A stretch of DNA of 6,420 nt, taken from the NCBI GenBank assembly GCA_025351555.1, contig JANXVS010000443.1:1-6420 (forward strand). Reading direction: 5' to 3'. The position numbers were made by a program, and so were the translations under genes. Positions 5,626-6,420 of the stretch are shown here, one piece after another (position 1 is the stretch's first letter; each line of letters starts with the position of its first letter). The stretch is from Pseudomonadota bacterium. Its GTDB lineage: Bacteria; Pseudomonadota; Gammaproteobacteria; Xanthomonadales; Rhodanobacteraceae. The notes under the pieces are model-generated. The model ran no database searches. It saw only the letters and a list, made by a program, of their open reading frames with translations, and was not told the origin of the DNA.

Positions 5626-6420
5626 GCGTCCTTGTCCACTTGTTGTTCGGGGGCGCTCTCGCTGCTGCCGTCTGGAGTGTCGAACAAGCGCTCGGCGGCG
5701 CGCAGCAATTCGTCGTCACCGCGCTGCGCCGCTGCGCGCAGGTTGGAGCTTGGTGCGTGCAGCAGCTTGTTGGTCAGCGTATTGGCGAGGAATTCCAGCG
5801 CCTGCTCGGGGCTGCGCCCGCCATCCAGCAGACGCCGAGCGCGCGCCAGCACGGCATCGCGCTGGGTTTCCGCATCGCGGCGCATCGCCAGCAAGGGATT
5901 GTGCGTCGAGAGGGCGCGTCGCCAGGCGAAGTAATGTTCGACCTGCAAGTCGATCACGACCTCGGCTTCGCGCGCAGCAGTCTGACGCGAACGCAGGTTG
6001 TCATCGATCACTTCGCGCAGATCGTCGATGGTATACAAAAATACATCTTCCACATCGGCGACTGTGGGATCGATATCGCGTGGTACGGCGATGTCGACCA
6101 GGAACATCGGCCGCCGCCGACGTGCACGGATCGCGTTTTCGACGTGATCGCGCCGCAGGATGGTTTCCTGACTGGCGGTCGAGGAGATGACGATATCGGC
6201 CTCGGCCAGATGCTTGGGCAGATCGGCCAGGGTGATGGCGTAGGCCGAGAATCGCCCGGCCAACGCCTGTGCGTTCTCCAGTGTGCGGTTGGCGACGATC
6301 AGTCGTCGCACGCGCGACTCAGCCAGGTGCCGCGCCGCCAGTTCGATGGTTTCGCCGGCGCCAATCAACAGCACGCAGGCCTGGCTCAGATCCGCGAACA
6401 GGCGCTCAGCCAGACGCACG
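5622..6420 (-). CDS. hemA: glutamyl-tRNA reductase, C-terminal part (5' end outside the window)
   Basis: NADPH-dependent enzyme that reduces the glutamate on Glu-tRNA to glutamate-1-semialdehyde, the first committed step of C5-pathway tetrapyrrole (heme) synthesis in the cytoplasm. About 265 residues are visible of roughly 420-435. The N-terminal catalytic domain with the active-site cysteine lies beyond the right edge, so the valine codon at 6419-6417 is internal, not a start. Fragment residues 17-32 hold the nucleotide-binding turn [20 protein letters not shown] (43-46), ISSTAS (78-83) and [10 protein letters not shown] (107-116) follow, all close to the E. coli enzyme. The C-terminal dimerisation domain includes [11 protein letters not shown] (214-224). 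After RLF the protein continues with about 19 polar, mostly acidic residues ending VDKDA, a tail longer than that of E. coli. Its stop overlaps the prfA start by four bases, the classical hemA-prfA order. Confidence 0.98.
   Translation of the reverse strand, partial: VRLAERLFADLSQACVLLIGAGETIELAARHLAESRVRRLIVANRTLENAQALAGRFSAYAITLADLPKHLAEADIVISSTASQETILRRDHVENAIRARRRRPMFLVDIAVPRDIDPTVADVEDVFLYTIDDLREVIDDNLRSRQTAAREAEVVIDLQVEHYFAWRRALSTHNPLLAMRRDAETQRDAVLARARRLLDGGRSPEQALEFLANTLTNKLLHAPSSNLRAAAQRGDDELLRAAERLFDTPDGSSESAPEQQVDKDA

Noticed and set aside
5035..5934. 299-codon plus-strand frame across the prfA-hemA junction
   Set aside because: It is antisense to two unmistakable genes; the apparent protein crosses both and has no family features.
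1..6420. tRNA or rRNA genes, riboswitch, phage attachment site or replication origin
   Set aside because: I looked through the spacers and saw no cloverleaf with a CCA-type end, no rRNA segments, no riboswitch-like conserved core and no DnaA-box cluster.

Overview
The window looks like chromosomal DNA from a high-GC gammaproteobacterium, most likely of the Xanthomonadales (Rhodanobacteraceae/Xanthomonadaceae type). This is an inference from three things: the hemA-prfA pair has gammaproteobacterial sequence features; the secreted protein ends in an IFSDGFE-type tail that I associate with that order; and the membrane-anchored FlgO/TPR protein is of a type common there. No single feature fixes the genus.

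Layout from left to right. Positions 1-21 (minus) may be the first seven codons of a gene running off the left edge, behind a very good ribosome binding site. Positions 22-248 hold no recognisable gene. A hairpin at 249-275 fits as the terminator of the next gene. Positions 315-1895 (minus) encode a secreted right-handed beta-helix protein with about nine POMP-like coils, a choice-of-anchor Q region and a DGFE tail. Its GTG start is set by a clear AGGAG. Positions 1896-2324 are the spacer between this gene and its divergent neighbour; the spacer carries a frameshifted scrap of an IS30-family transposase C-terminus (2064-2169). Positions 2325-4433 (plus) encode a three-helix membrane protein with a FlgO/TolB-like domain and TPR repeats, followed ten bases later by a 13-bp hairpin. 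Convergent to it on the minus strand are prfA (4546-5625, release factor 1) and the C-terminal two thirds of hemA (5622-6420, glutamyl-tRNA reductase), overlapping by four bases.

The right third is housekeeping: hemA makes the first committed intermediate of tetrapyrrole synthesis and prfA terminates translation, in their classical coupled order. The left two thirds are accessory envelope functions: one secreted adhesin-like or structural protein and one periplasm-facing TPR scaffold. They sit either side of an old insertion-sequence scar. Nothing here shows that these two proteins work together, and I see no clear previously undescribed multi-gene system. The best leads are the orphan FlgO/TPR protein, the DGFE tail, and two strand-polar terminator hairpins.
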